From positions 62,001 through 126,000 of the forward strand of contig JAGPNK010000033.1 of NCBI GenBank assembly GCA_020746835.1: a DNA stretch of 64,000 nucleotides. Reading direction: 5' to 3'. A program made the position numbers and the translations under genes. Every line of letters begins with the position of its first letter. Position 1 is the stretch's first letter. The DNA is from Stachybotrys elegans. Taxonomy: Eukaryota > Ascomycota > Sordariomycetes > Hypocreales > Stachybotryaceae. The notes under the pieces are model-generated. The model was not told the DNA's origin. It searched no databases and saw only the letters and a program-made list of their open reading frames with translations. Shown here one piece after another: positions 13,101 to 23,061 of this stretch.

Positions 13101-14395
13101 TTAATACCCTGTTCACCGATGGAACTGCGCTGATCAAGGCTATTAAGCGGAGCGAGATGGAGATGGCCATGCTCTTACTTGAGCATGGTGCCAACGTCAA
13201 CATGGCCATGAAAAATGGAATGACTCCCCTCATTGCGGCTTCAAGGTTGGGAAACCCCGACATTGTGCAGGAGCTTATGCAGCGCTCTGCGTCAGCAGAG
13301 CACACCATGGATGGCGGAGAGACGGCGCTGCTGTCGGCAGCGGGGTGCAACCACCCGGAGGTATTGAAGATCTTACTCAGTTGGGGGGCCAATGTGAACG
13401 CATCTAAGCACAGTGGTCAAACCTGTCTCATCTATGCTGCCGAACATGGAGCAGTTGAGACAGTGCAACTACTGTTGCAAGCTGGGGCAGACGTCAATGC
13501 GGTTGGCTATAGGGAACTCACGGCCCTCCATCGTGCTATACTGGCCTCTTCTGTTGGAAGTGCGAAACTCCTCCTTGATGCTGGTGCCAATATAGAGGCC
13601 GCAGATGATAGGAAAAGTACCGCGTTGCATCTCGCTGCATCTATCAATCTTGACGAGGTTACCAGCAATGAATCAGACAATAAGAATACAAGCGACAACA
13701 CTTCTAGGGAAATGGCTGGGATGCTGCTGGACCGTGGGCTTAATCCTTTGCTGAGGAACCAGTACGGATCTAACGCCATGCATGATGCCGCGCAGTATGG
13801 AAGGGCCGGCATGATTGCGCTGCTGCTGGAAAGAACACAGCTAACTGTGGAATCCAAAGAGTACGAAGACCGAACATGCCTATTCATTGCTTGCATGTAT
13901 GACAGAGTCGACGTGGCCAGGGAATTGCTCTCCCGTGGGGCCGACGTCAACTCGCTAGATCGTCACATGGCTACGCCATTGATGACCGCGGTGAGGCGCG
14001 GAAACGAGCAGACAGTAGATCTGTTGCTTAGAATGGAACAGACGAGAATTGACTGTCGAGATGTTCGAGGTCTGACCGCTATCGACTGGGCTGTCAAGGG
14101 CCGTAACAGCCGGATACTTGCTCTTCTTACCGACAAAACGAGTGAGAGAGATCTCGAAGTGCCAGCAAATCGGACCGCATTGGAAAATTACAATATCTCT
14201 TTGGAGATGGAGGAGGCGTATTGTGACATTTGCACATGCCCAATAAGCTTTCCGTCCTGGTACCGTTGTCAAGATTGCAGTGGAGGCGACTTCGACATAT
14301 GCACGGACTGTTTCACAGCAGGCCTTCGATGTCGTGATGCTTCCCATCAGTGGGTTCAACGGCGGGCTAAGAAAGTGAAGGAGGACTCAAGCTGA
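10159..14395 (+). CDS. HeLo-NACHT-ankyrin-ZZ NLR-like receptor
   Basis: Three exons: 10159-10702, 10759-10833 and 10893-14395 (introns 56 and 59 nt, each with a CTGAC branch site); 1373 residues. Residues 1-~165 look like a HeLo (prion-inhibition/HET-S-type) domain: a glycine-zipper-like start GLALGIAGLAGLF, then RLRLERWGKAV, and near its end RERLKWALW. The NACHT ATPase follows, with Walker A GPAGFGKTT at ~267-275 and Walker B ILDGLDE at ~363-369. About 16 ankyrin repeats span ~757-1315. The C-terminus is a ZZ-type zinc finger with CDICTC, CQDC, CTDC and a final His. In characterised fungal NLRs the HeLo domain executes membrane-damaging cell death after ligand-triggered NACHT oligomerisation; the role here is inferred. 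A shorter 35-nt second intron would also keep frame but is below normal size. Confidence 0.88.
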
Positions 14396-14748
14396 GGACA
14401 AGTGCAAATCAACAATATTGGACTAGCCACGGGTAGGCTTCACTCATTTGCAGAGAATAGGCCACGTGAGAGGGTTACATGGTGACATGAGCTACCAATT
14501 ACTCGACGACTTGGTCAAAGTCTATGACATAATATAACATGGCATTGATGGCTAGAGTTTTTTTCAGACGTGAATGTGAGAAATAAATTGAATATTCAGA
14601 CTAATCTACTGCAGTGTTGACATGTTCAAGAAGCCGATGAAGCAATTAGGTCAACGATAGATGGGAAGCGCTTTGCCAATAACTTCACCAGCCTGTCCCT
14701 AGTGATCCACTCTCGCCTTTCAACAACTTCGGCTTCCCCCGTAGCTAC
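14396..14748. other. Convergent 3' intergenic region
   Basis: About 350 bases between the stop codons of the NLR-like gene and the oppositely transcribed small secreted protein. AT-rich, with no ORF or motif of note; it must contain both polyadenylation regions. Confidence 0.4.
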
Positions 14749-15065
14749 TTAGTCGTTGCAAGCCCTGCGGAACTGCGCGTTCCAGGCGCTGACCTTTGAC
14801 CACTTTCCTCCAGCGTTGCAGGGGTTGTCAGCAAAGAGAGGCTTAACATTCATGCAACTCTCCGTGCAGCCTCCTCGGTTATCCTGAGAGATGCCAATTA
14901 TCAGTTTCATGACCTTGTTCAACTTATCGTGATGGTGTAGGGCGGGGAACTTACAGCAACACAGCAGTGCGAACCATCTGAGTAGAGACATTGGCAAAAG
15001 TTTTGAGCCTGGGCGCCAATGGCGATGCTGAGAAGGACTGTAATGGCGGAGAGAATGCGGACCAT
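14749..15065 (-). CDS. Small secreted cysteine-rich protein, copy A
   Basis: Two exons, 15065-14955 and 14883-14749 (71-nt intron, GTAAGT...CTCAG), 81 residues. A signal peptide of ~20 residues ends at GAQA. The mature part has eight Cys in the pattern C-x-C-x7-CC-x7-C-x3-C-x11-C-x19-C. It is a paralogue of the gene at 16711-17059: both begin MVRILS, share CQCL-SDGSHCCV, and share NAGGK-S-VSAWNAQFR near the end. The intron lies just after the CCV motif in both. A TATATAAAG-type box lies 116 bp upstream. I know no named family. An effector or antimicrobial-type role is only suggested by size, secretion and disulphide-rich composition. Confidence 0.85.
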
Positions 15066-15180
15066 TTTGGCGGTAGGGTCCTTTAGCCAAGATGTGAAGA
15101 GAAGGCGAGATTTTGTTGCAGGTATGTATAATGATCGGGTGAAAGAGATGTGTTGGTCAGTATGTCGCGGATTGTCCAGC

Positions 15181-15189
15181 CTTTATATG
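15181..15189 (-). promoter_or_regulatory. TATA box of cysteine-rich copy A
   Basis: Reads CATATAAAG on the - strand, 116 bp upstream of the start at 15065. Its paralogue has TATATAAAG about 125 bp upstream of its own start. Confidence 0.65.
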
Positions 15190-16577
15190 CCTTTGGGTCT
15201 TGACTGTGCTATGGTTTCAGGCGAACAACTAACGATACTTGGAATAGTGACTATCCTTCGACTTTGGAACTCGTAACTCGTGGTCCTACTATTGTGGTTT
15301 GATGAGAGCACGCACTAGTATGCAAAGCATTAGACCCTTTTGATCATATCTCCAGGCATCACCCATGGTGCCGGACGCCGACTGCCGTGGGACAGTGGGG
15401 GGTGGAAGACTAACATGTAGCGTTGCCTTCAATGGCCCAGGCGCTGTTGCGGGGCTAGCAAGATTAGTCCAACCAGCCCTTGATAACAGTGCCGATTTCC
15501 GTGTCTAGACAATAGGGAACCACAGAACCATGGAGACTGCCGCACTAATGCTCCCTAGTCAGCCTGCTGCAGCCCTATCTGTCAGTGAGCTGTCAACATC
15601 GGGAAATTCCTTCGCAGCCATAATCGTATCCAGAATCATACCAATACCACGTGCAAAGATCGAACAAGGATATCTCTAGAGCAGGAGATATCCGAAATGA
15701 AAGCCAGTCGGCTACCCTGTATGGACAGCTTGACGATGGACTTGTTGTTCCTCCTTACCTTTTATCGCCTTGTTTGGGGTTGACAAGGCACTGAAAACAT
15801 CCCCTGCTGTTTCCCCCTATTAGTTCTTGTTGCAAATGCTTCTTCCACCTGGGACTGCATACTTTGTCCTGTCAGCATACCATGTGACTACCTAGAGTTT
15901 GCAACTCTTCGTGGGAGTCACGCAAGTCTCAGATCATTGGTTTAGGACGAATGCCTTTCAAGCTAGTATACAAAGTCCTCGTAGTCCGCTTCCGGCATGG
16001 CTCGTCTCTGAAGGCGGCATTCAGCGAGAGGCTGGGTTCTGGGAAGATAGTAAGGCTGACTGTAAAATGGGATCGGCACTCACACGAAGCTAGCAAGAGG
16101 GACCTGTTCGGAAATACTCCGTACCATATTCCTTAGATGCGGGGGTGTATCGTAGTGCTGTTCTTATCAGAGAAAATCCAGACAGACCATCAAGGTAGCT
16201 CGACCCAAGAACCACTCGCACGTGGGGTGATTCAACTTGACATGCAACGCAATTTAAATCTATCGTAGAACCAAATTCTCTGCCCTGTGGGGTATAACCC
16301 ATAGGCCTTCGTACCATGGGACCTTGAAGCAGTTTCTAGTGTGAGAGAAGCGCTGTAGATTCCCACTTAGAGTCTCTCACAAGCTGCTAAGTACAACAAC
16401 CAGTGCTGTCTAGAGCCAAACGATACGGAAAAATCCGAAATTGCCATACTCATGATTTCCAGAATGTTTGCGATTCAGGCAAATTCACACCAGGTGGCTA
16501 CGGCACCATATTAACCGATAATCACCTATTACCCGATAACTTACCTGTCGTACAGTGTAGAAACATGCTCCCACAAC

Positions 16578-16586
16578 TATATAAAG
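16578..16586 (+). promoter_or_regulatory. TATA box of cysteine-rich copy B
   Basis: TATATAAAG about 125 bp before the start codon at 16711, followed by a C/T-rich leader and a CCACCATGG start context. Confidence 0.7.
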
Positions 16587-16710
16587 ACAACCTCAAGCAG
16601 TCTTGAATATTTCGAATAACATCCGCCAGTTCATCTCATATCGCAAAGCCATCCTTGCCTCCTTACTCAAGTCTTCTTCTCCCTCCCTGAATCAACCGAA
16701 TACCGCCACC

Positions 16711-17059
16711 ATGGTCCGCATTCTATCCCTCGCCACCCTTCTCCTTGCCAGTGCCCTCACTGCGCAGGCTGCCACGTACTGCCAGTGCCTCTTTAGTGAT
16801 GGCTCGCATTGCTGCGTCTACTCGGTAAGATAGGCCCCTTGGACATGGTGGACAGGATGGCAGCTAAACAAATGTTCACTTTTCTTAGGACGCCGCGATT
16901 GGCAACCTCAACTGCCCATCCGTTTGCCAGGGCGCCCACCGAGCTGATGGCGATGCCAGTGACCCCTTCCACCCTGGCACTGCTTGCAATGCTGGTGGAA
17001 AGTACTCGACCGTCAGTGCTTGGAATGCTCAGTTCCGCACGCCTTGCTACAAGCAGTAG
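16711..17059 (+). CDS. Small secreted cysteine-rich protein, copy B
   Basis: Two exons, 16711-16824 and 16889-17059 (64-nt intron, GTAAGA...TTAG), 94 residues. A signal peptide ends near TAQA. Eight Cys follow in the same order as copy A: C-x-C, then CC at the end of exon 1, C-x3-C early in exon 2 and two single Cys near the end. Compared with copy A it has a longer loop between the fourth and seventh Cys (includes QGAHRADGDA) and ends in CYKQ. Conserved start, intron position, cysteine framework and promoter layout indicate a duplication followed by divergence. The start at 16711 is supported by CCACCATGG. Biological role unknown. Confidence 0.88.
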
Positions 17060-17514
17060 ATGAAGTTGGGACATCTGCAGTCTTGGGCTGTCTTCCATTG
17101 CCTAGCCAAGCCAGAAGGAGAAATAGCCTGTGACCCTGTCAGGTCACAGGCCAACTTTGGCAAGCAAGATATGGGAAAGGCGGCGGTGCATAGCTAACCT
17201 CCTACATAATCTACATAATAATAGAGGCCCTAGCATTTCTCATGCATATGGTTGGCTGTATCCTTCCCTCAGAATGGACTCGCGATGAAGCTCAAGGGTA
17301 CTTAAAGTAGGGGTCGGCTTTCGCCTTGTTGTGGGGCGAACCACCCAGTGGTGAAGGGATACGAGCAGCGACCTCGTATTCCTATTTAGCCTAGCCTATG
17401 AGTCAGATGAACAAGCCAAAAGAAGGCCAGAGAAGAGAACTTGGCTTTGTTGATCCTGTACATACACGTTCATGTTCGAAGCGAAACCAAATCAACCATA
17501 ATAACGCCGTAGAC
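17060..17514. other. Intergenic region
   Basis: No supported gene. It includes an in-frame extension from an ATG at 17398, which I judge less likely than the start at 17515. One short inverted repeat, CCTGTGACC-CTGTC-AGGTCACAGG, lies near 17126-17151 just past copy B and could act in 3' end formation. Confidence 0.35.
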
Positions 17515-18630
17515 ATGGAAAGCGACGCCACCTCTCCATCCGCACCTCCTGTACGCGTCGGATACATTCGCACAATCACTCAGCGGCCCCTTGTCTTTAA
17601 CAAAGAGATCCACGGCCGGTACAGCATTGAAGATATCCATGGCTTCTTCGGAAATCGACTGTACCAGCGGCCGCCTCCTGCTCCTCAACAGCTATACGTC
17701 TTGGGCATTCTGACTCCCGACGACGATAAACTTCTCGATTGGCTTATCGACCAGTCTCGCCCTCTACAACCAGACGAGCTGGAGAAGTGGAAGATGTATC
17801 GCAGGCAAGGAGACGCAGTGAGACTGTCAAGACGCGATTTTCAAGTCTACCTGACGCGCAGCAAGGCAAAGTCAGAGGCTGGCCGCGACCTGATAAGGCG
17901 GTTGCATTCGGAGAATGTCGAATGCCTTGTTTTAAGCCCATCAGAGATAGAAGATGGGCTTCGCTCAGTGGTGGGCGACTCTTTGCCACTCCCTGATGCA
18001 CCAGCCGGTGGTGAAAGCCATCACCCAGATTTGACGCCAGAGGAGAAGGAACTGGATGATTATCTCATGTTTGTCCGGAGCGACTACCTCATTGATCGAA
18101 ATACGCCAATCTATTCCCGCGCCTACTATCAGTGTCCCGATGACAGAAAGCTTATGAGCGAGATTCGAGAGGGCGTACCGGAACGTTCCGAGGACAGGGA
18201 TGTTAAATTCGACTACAGCACTGTAAGGCTGAAAGATCGGCTGTCGGATCGCTTGATGCAGCGGTGTGACTGTTCTGGACAGCATCACAGATGCACACGC
18301 GACAAGGACATGGGAGTACAATGGCGCTGCGCATGCGGAGGCTCATGCAAGCGGAACAAGCCTTGCAAGGAAGGCTTAGGTCGGGAAGACTTCAATGGAT
18401 ATACATGGGGCCGGATGAACTCCAAACGCGAATCGGTAGACACATGGAAGGGTCTACCAGACAAGGGAGACAAGGAGTGGCTTCATCTTACAGCAGCTGA
18501 GCTATGCTCTAGGAGGGTGCTGGAAGGTCAGTATGGGTTCGGGAGGCAGGGCAATGCGGAGGCGGAGAAGAAGTGGAAGGAAACGTGGGTAAGCAGAACA
18601 GATTTTTCAGGGGACTGGGTAAAAGAGTGA
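17515..18630 (+). CDS. Protein of unknown function with C-terminal Cys/His cluster
   Basis: Not recognised. A single open frame of 371 residues from the ATG at 17515 (context AGACATGGA); an in-frame ATG at 17398 would add 39 low-complexity residues. It has no signal peptide or TM segment and is rich in charged residues. Near residues 255-295 there is a compact Cys/His cluster: CDCSGQHHRC, then CACGGSC, then KRNKPC, with spacing that could bind zinc. Upstream features include GYIRTITQRPLVF and IEDIHGFFGNRLYQR. It lies 114 bases from the tannase gene, tail to tail. A nuclear or nucleic-acid role is conceivable but unsupported. Confidence 0.65.
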   Translation: MESDATSPSAPPVRVGYIRTITQRPLVFNKEIHGRYSIEDIHGFFGNRLYQRPPPAPQQLYVLGILTPDDDKLLDWLIDQSRPLQPDELEKWKMYRRQGDAVRLSRRDFQVYLTRSKAKSEAGRDLIRRLHSENVECLVLSPSEIEDGLRSVVGDSLPLPDAPAGGESHHPDLTPEEKELDDYLMFVRSDYLIDRNTPIYSRAYYQCPDDRKLMSEIREGVPERSEDRDVKFDYSTVRLKDRLSDRLMQRCDCSGQHHRCTRDKDMGVQWRCACGGSCKRNKPCKEGLGREDFNGYTWGRMNSKRESVDTWKGLPDKGDKEWLHLTAAELCSRRVLEGQYGFGRQGNAEAEKKWKETWVSRTDFSGDWVKE

Positions 18631-18731
18631 ATGAAAGAATAAATCAGTTAGAGTTCAATGGTTCCCGTTCTTCCCAGTGTCTGGTGTAATGGCCGAACAG
18701 ACTATACGACCGAGCTAAACTGCAATAGCAC

Positions 18732-20500
18732 TCATTCTTTGTACAGAGAAGCACAACGCCAGCTTTCAGCCTTGTCTGGGTCTCCTCCAACGTACTTTGC
18801 CTGTTCCGGGTACACACAGATCGGTCGTTGCCTTTCCAGCCCCTTGGATACGTCATCTCCTACAAATTTGGAGGCAATTAGCGCATCAGGAGCCACGCCC
18901 GCCTCTGCCCATTGCTGCATTGCCAATATCACGTCGTGTTTCGCATCTTCGTACCCAGGAACGGAATGCGTGGCTCCTGTGACGGTTTGGAATCCTCCCC
19001 CGATGTACCACGGTGCCACGCTTGAACCAAAGCAGTGACCCATCCCCGGCACGAGGTAGAAGCGGAAGAAGTCATCAAGGTCGACTCCTCGTGGCTCCAA
19101 TGTCTTGCGAACTTGGTTGTAAAAATAGAGGGAGCTCCTGGCCCCAATGAGGGGGTCGTCGTTGCCGTGATACATGATGATCTTTCCTCCCCGTTCGAGA
19201 TATGGCGACAGGTCAAAGTTGTCCGTATTGGCATTCCCAGGATCGACCTGATCAGCAAACTGAACATCACTGTAGTTGATATGCATATAGTCCCAGTCGG
19301 TATTGTTGTAAATCCAGTACTGGAACGGATGGAATCCAATGGGCACCGGGAAATTCGTCATGATGGCCATGTCTGCGCCAAGAGAGGCTGCAGGGAATAC
19401 GAGGCTTTGATCAGAGTGAACCCAGTCGCTGTACAGCATCTGAAGGATATCAAGCTGATCCGGCGTAAAGCACGAGGAGGAGTCTGGGTCCTTGCACAAG
19501 AGGGCACCGAAATCGAAGTTACAGCCTTGAGGATCGCTGATGATGCCGTCCACGAGCCCATCCTGAGGGTCGCACTGCGTCACCATCTCCTGAGCCGCCA
19601 GGTGAAATAGGCTTGGGTCAATGTGATGGGGTTTCGAGGGTGGGTAGTTGAGTGTGCTCCAGCGAGTCGTAGCAGCAGCTTGACGTGTTGCCCACCAAGC
19701 CGGCGCGCCGACGGCGATAGCATCAAATGAGTCCGGGTACAGTTGAACCTCCTTGAGACCTTGACGTCCTCCGTTAGAGCACGATGCAAAATAAGAGTAT
19801 TCCGAGGCTGATCCATAGTAGCCCGCAATGATGTCCTGACCAGACAATGAGTCCTCGTTGCAGGGCACGAGACGATGCGGAAGAGGCAAGACTCACCTTG
19901 GAAAGAACAACAGAGCCATGCATAGCACGGTATCCCCAGTCGTTCAACGACTCGGGTGCATTGAAACCCCATGTCCCGTCTCCAGCATTGGACGAGTGGC
20001 CAGTGTCTGTTGACATGGTGGCAAAGCCATACTAATAGAGGTCAGTTGCTATTAGCGTACGGCTGTTCAGGCTCGTACCTGAGAGAACATCCCCATATCG
20101 ATCCTGAACGGCAAATTTCGTCAGTGACGGCCATTGGCCTTGTCGCAAAGGACTCATACCAGTTAACCCCCCCTCCAAGACCTCCATTGCCCGTGGCAAG
20201 GAATCTGCTGTTCCAGAGCGTGTCGGGCAAAAATAGTCCAAAGTTATAAGACGACGTCTCTGAGCTTTTTACGTTGATGCTAACGGCGCATAGAGCAGGG
20301 AGCTGGGTTGCGTTGGCGGGAAAAGCGAGGTTACTCTCGCCTTCCCCAAAGCTCCCATTCTGAGGCACATGATGAACAAAGTTGACGGTTGCATCGGTGC
20401 GATTTCGCAGCAAGGCACTGAACGCCCCTTCCGTGCATGGCTGCTGGTATGTTGCGGCAACCGTCCCGAACATGTCGATGGTAGGTATCGAATTGTTCAT
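18732..20500 (-). CDS. Tannase/feruloyl esterase family protein
   Basis: Four exons: 20500-20160, 20103-20079 (a 25-nt microexon), 20031-19897 and 19835-18732; introns 56, 47 and 61 nt. The model gives 534 residues. The tannase-family catalytic elements are present: CSNGGRQG around residue 186 (Cys-Ser with the nucleophile), YHGNDDP near 391 for the Asp, and GMGHCFG near 434 for His-Cys. The microexon encodes IDMGMFSQ between GGGVNW and YGFATMSTDTGH, exactly where relatives have similar residues. The family hydrolyses ester bonds of tannins or feruloylated plant cell-wall polysaccharides, usually after secretion. No signal peptide is visible at any candidate start (20554, 20500, 20473), so the 5' end may be incomplete. 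Confidence 0.88.
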
Positions 20501-21080
20501 AGAGAGTTGGTGGAAGCAGTTGCATGACCGAACGCTGGATTGGAGATGGAACAACAGCCTTTTATTCTCTTTTACAGGAACAAGACTAACTGCTCATCAC
20601 GATAGCACAAGGATTGTTCTCGGTGATTATTGGGCGGATTATTAACACGGACATTGCGCGCCTGGATCCCTACCTTTACCAGGTGCCGACAGGCCAGGCG
20701 TATGGATCCGCATACTGGGCGTATTGTTCATGAAAGTTTGGACCAGCGCCCGCTGCGGGTAACGCTACCGCAATCGTGGGCCATGGTTGCCGGGACTGGG
20801 GCCGGCGAGAGTCAGACGGCGAACTTGATTGGGAAATTACACTAGGCGTTGAGTCACACGCCGGACATTGTGTAAGGGTAACCGGGGGCGATGGAAGAAG
20901 GTGAAGTCAAGTAACGTCTATAAGGTCTATTGTTTTGAGAACTCTGTGTGCTATGTATAGTGTGGTAAAGAAAATGAATTTGTACAGTGAGACAAGAAAG
21001 ATTGAATGATGCATGATAAAACCGCCCGCCTAATCCACTTAGCCCAGCCCTGGAAATTTACGACAGCGCTTGCGATAGGT
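20501..21080. other. Intergenic region upstream of the tannase
   Basis: About 580 bases. On the - strand an A-rich AATAAAAGG near 20560 could serve as the tannase TATA element. I found no exon with a signal peptide that could be joined to the tannase gene. Nothing else of note. Confidence 0.35.
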
Positions 21081-22308
21081 TTACAGGGCTAGCACCATCA
21101 GACCGGACAGCAGAGCTACGGCCCAGGTGCCAACCATGGCTCGCGACAAGCCCGGTGCCGAGTTGGGGGGTGCATCAGGGCTTCCCGCCGGGGAATCAGG
21201 TCCCGTCGGCGAACCCTCCGAATCGCCCTCCGAGCCTCCATTCTCGCTGTCGTCATTGCTCGGGGCATCGCCATCGCTGGGCGGGGCAGTGGGCGCTGCG
21301 CCGCCAGAGCTGTGTGAGACAGTAGGGGGTCTCGTGATGGAGATGATGGTGGTAGGGTCAGATGTCTCAGGGGCGTCGGTGTCGTCATCAGCATTGCGGC
21401 GGGAGGTTGTAGGCGCGGGACCCTGAGTCGATGCACGGCTAGTCTCGGTCGGCGGCGAGGTGATGAAGACGGGCTCTGAGCTGGACGAGGAGGATGCCGT
21501 CTCCGTGGGCTGGGCCTCGCTGCCGCCACCGCCGCGGATGAGTGTCACGCCGGGGACGTAGGTACCGGCCACCCAGACCAAGTCACCACGGGGGGCGGCC
21601 GTCGTCGTCGTGCTGGGGTTGCGGGTGCCGACGTCGGAAACGAGCAGGCCCGTGGTTTGGACCTGGTCGCCGTAGGTAAAGGTGACGTCGACGAAGCTGA
21701 AGGCAAAGGCCGAGGTGCGACAGACGGTGTCGGCTGTGTAGTCCTCGCGCGCAACCGTCTTGTGGCAGCCGATGGCTGTGTTGGCAGTGAAGCCGCTGTG
21801 GAAATGGTAAGCAACTGTCGTTGGCATATTTCTTTTTGGGTTGGTATGGTGATATGTACCTCGGGCAGCAGAGCACAGCAGTCTCGCCCTCTTGCAGGGC
21901 CTCGAGCAGGATGTTCGGTGTCGGGTTAATCACAGGCAGCGTCCCCGTTATCGTTGGATCAAATATCCCAGTCACGCTGGAAGCTCCATCGGCGCTCTTG
22001 ACAGCGACGCCGGCCGTGGTCCACGAGGCAGGACAGTCGAGACCCGGGGAGTGGTAATAGACGGCCTCGTCGACGCCGTGGTTGCTATCGCGGGACGCCC
22101 AGTCGCGGTCTCGCTCCTCGCCGTACGGGAGACAGTCGCCATACGTGGGAAGCTCACAGCTCTCAAACCAGGTTGGTACAGCGGGTGCCTGCGTCGGGGC
22201 CAAGCCGATGCGCGTCGTCTCGGCCAGACATGCCGACGGTGCCGCGTATGTGGATGTAAGGGGGCCGAGGTTGATGAAGGTGAGCTGCGAGAGCGACGAG
22301 ACAGGCAT
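21081..22308 (-). CDS. Fungal surface-type protein with Ser/Thr-rich stalk and hydrophobic C-terminus
   Basis: Two exons, 22308-21860 and 21795-21081 (64-nt intron, GTACAT...CACAG), 387 residues. It starts MPVSSLSQLTFINLGPLT and carries the motif GETAVLCCPSGF across the splice junction, as in a widespread fungal family of unknown function with TFLNLGPLTTTF and CCPSG motifs. From about residue 230 the sequence is low-complexity, rich in Ser, Thr, Pro, Asp and Gly. It ends in a hydrophobic segment (VGTWAVALLSGLMVLAL) like a GPI signal or a tail anchor. No N-terminal signal peptide is seen, although a TATA box at 22371-22380 supports this start. Topology is therefore unclear. Confidence 0.75.
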
Positions 22309-23061
22309 GTTGGGCGGTGATGATGCAGTGAAGCTGATGGAGATGCTGGCCTTGGCTGATGCGGCTGCCAGGAATATATAGCGAAGTTCCCGTTGAGGCG
22401 CGCCATGCCGGAGAATGAGGAAGGTAAGCCATCCATAATTAGATTCATGCCGTGTCGCACTCGCGCACATTCGTGGGGTTGCCGTGGCCAACGTCATTGG
22501 CCAATGGGAGAGACATGGCCGTGTTTTGGCAGGGCATCACGAGGATGGCCGTGTTTCACCTTGTCCATCTTCCTTCGCCTTGGGGCTTAGCTTGGCCTAT
22601 TTGAGCAAGTCGTTTCGTTTCGCATCGTCACAGATCGTCTGAATTCGTTGCCTGTCTCGTTCAGAGTGCGAGCCAATAGGGCCGAAGACAAAATTATTAT
22701 TCAATGCAATTTACATTTACCTCCGTCCACTGTCCACCGTCCACCTTGGTGTTGCTCCTTTCATGCTCCCTCCCATCCCTGGCTTTTGTTTATTTCATCG
22801 TCAACAACGCTCAGTAATCACGCCACGCGCAATGTTTTATTGGTCTAAATTTATCCTCAGTCCATTGTCGCACCTCTCCAAGCCCCAACTGCCGCCTGTT
22901 GGCTTCCGTGTCAGTCAGCAAGTGCGCTTCTTCGCCCAGAACGAGCTCAATGCGCCACGATTTGTCCAACGACCCCAGTAAAGTCACATCGGAAGCTGTT
23001 CGGATTGCTGACTGTATTATTATTTATGGGCGCTCCAACCATCGCGCTCCCTGTATAGACT
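22309..23061. other. Intergenic region
   Basis: About 750 bases between two - strand genes. Contains the TATA box noted separately, and the short tandem CCGTCCACTGTCCACCGTCCACC near 22725-22746. No gene supported. Confidence 0.35.
22371..22380 (-). promoter_or_regulatory. TATA box of the stalk protein gene
   Basis: Reads TATATATTCC on the - strand, 63 bp upstream of the start at 22308. It argues against the longer in-frame starts, which would place it inside coding sequence. Confidence 0.55.

Larger units (their letters stand above)
15066..16710. promoter_or_regulatory. Shared divergent promoter region of the two cysteine-rich genes
   Basis: 1.65 kb between divergently transcribed paralogues. 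No gene is supported. TATA boxes sit at both ends at near-equal distance from the start codons. Regulatory elements common to both copies could lie here; I did not find an obvious long inverted repeat linking the two ends. Confidence 0.45.

Noticed and set aside
17398..17514. N-terminal extension of the unknown protein from an upstream ATG
   Set aside because: Weak start context and low-complexity residues unlike the rest; the ATG at 17515 has a better context.
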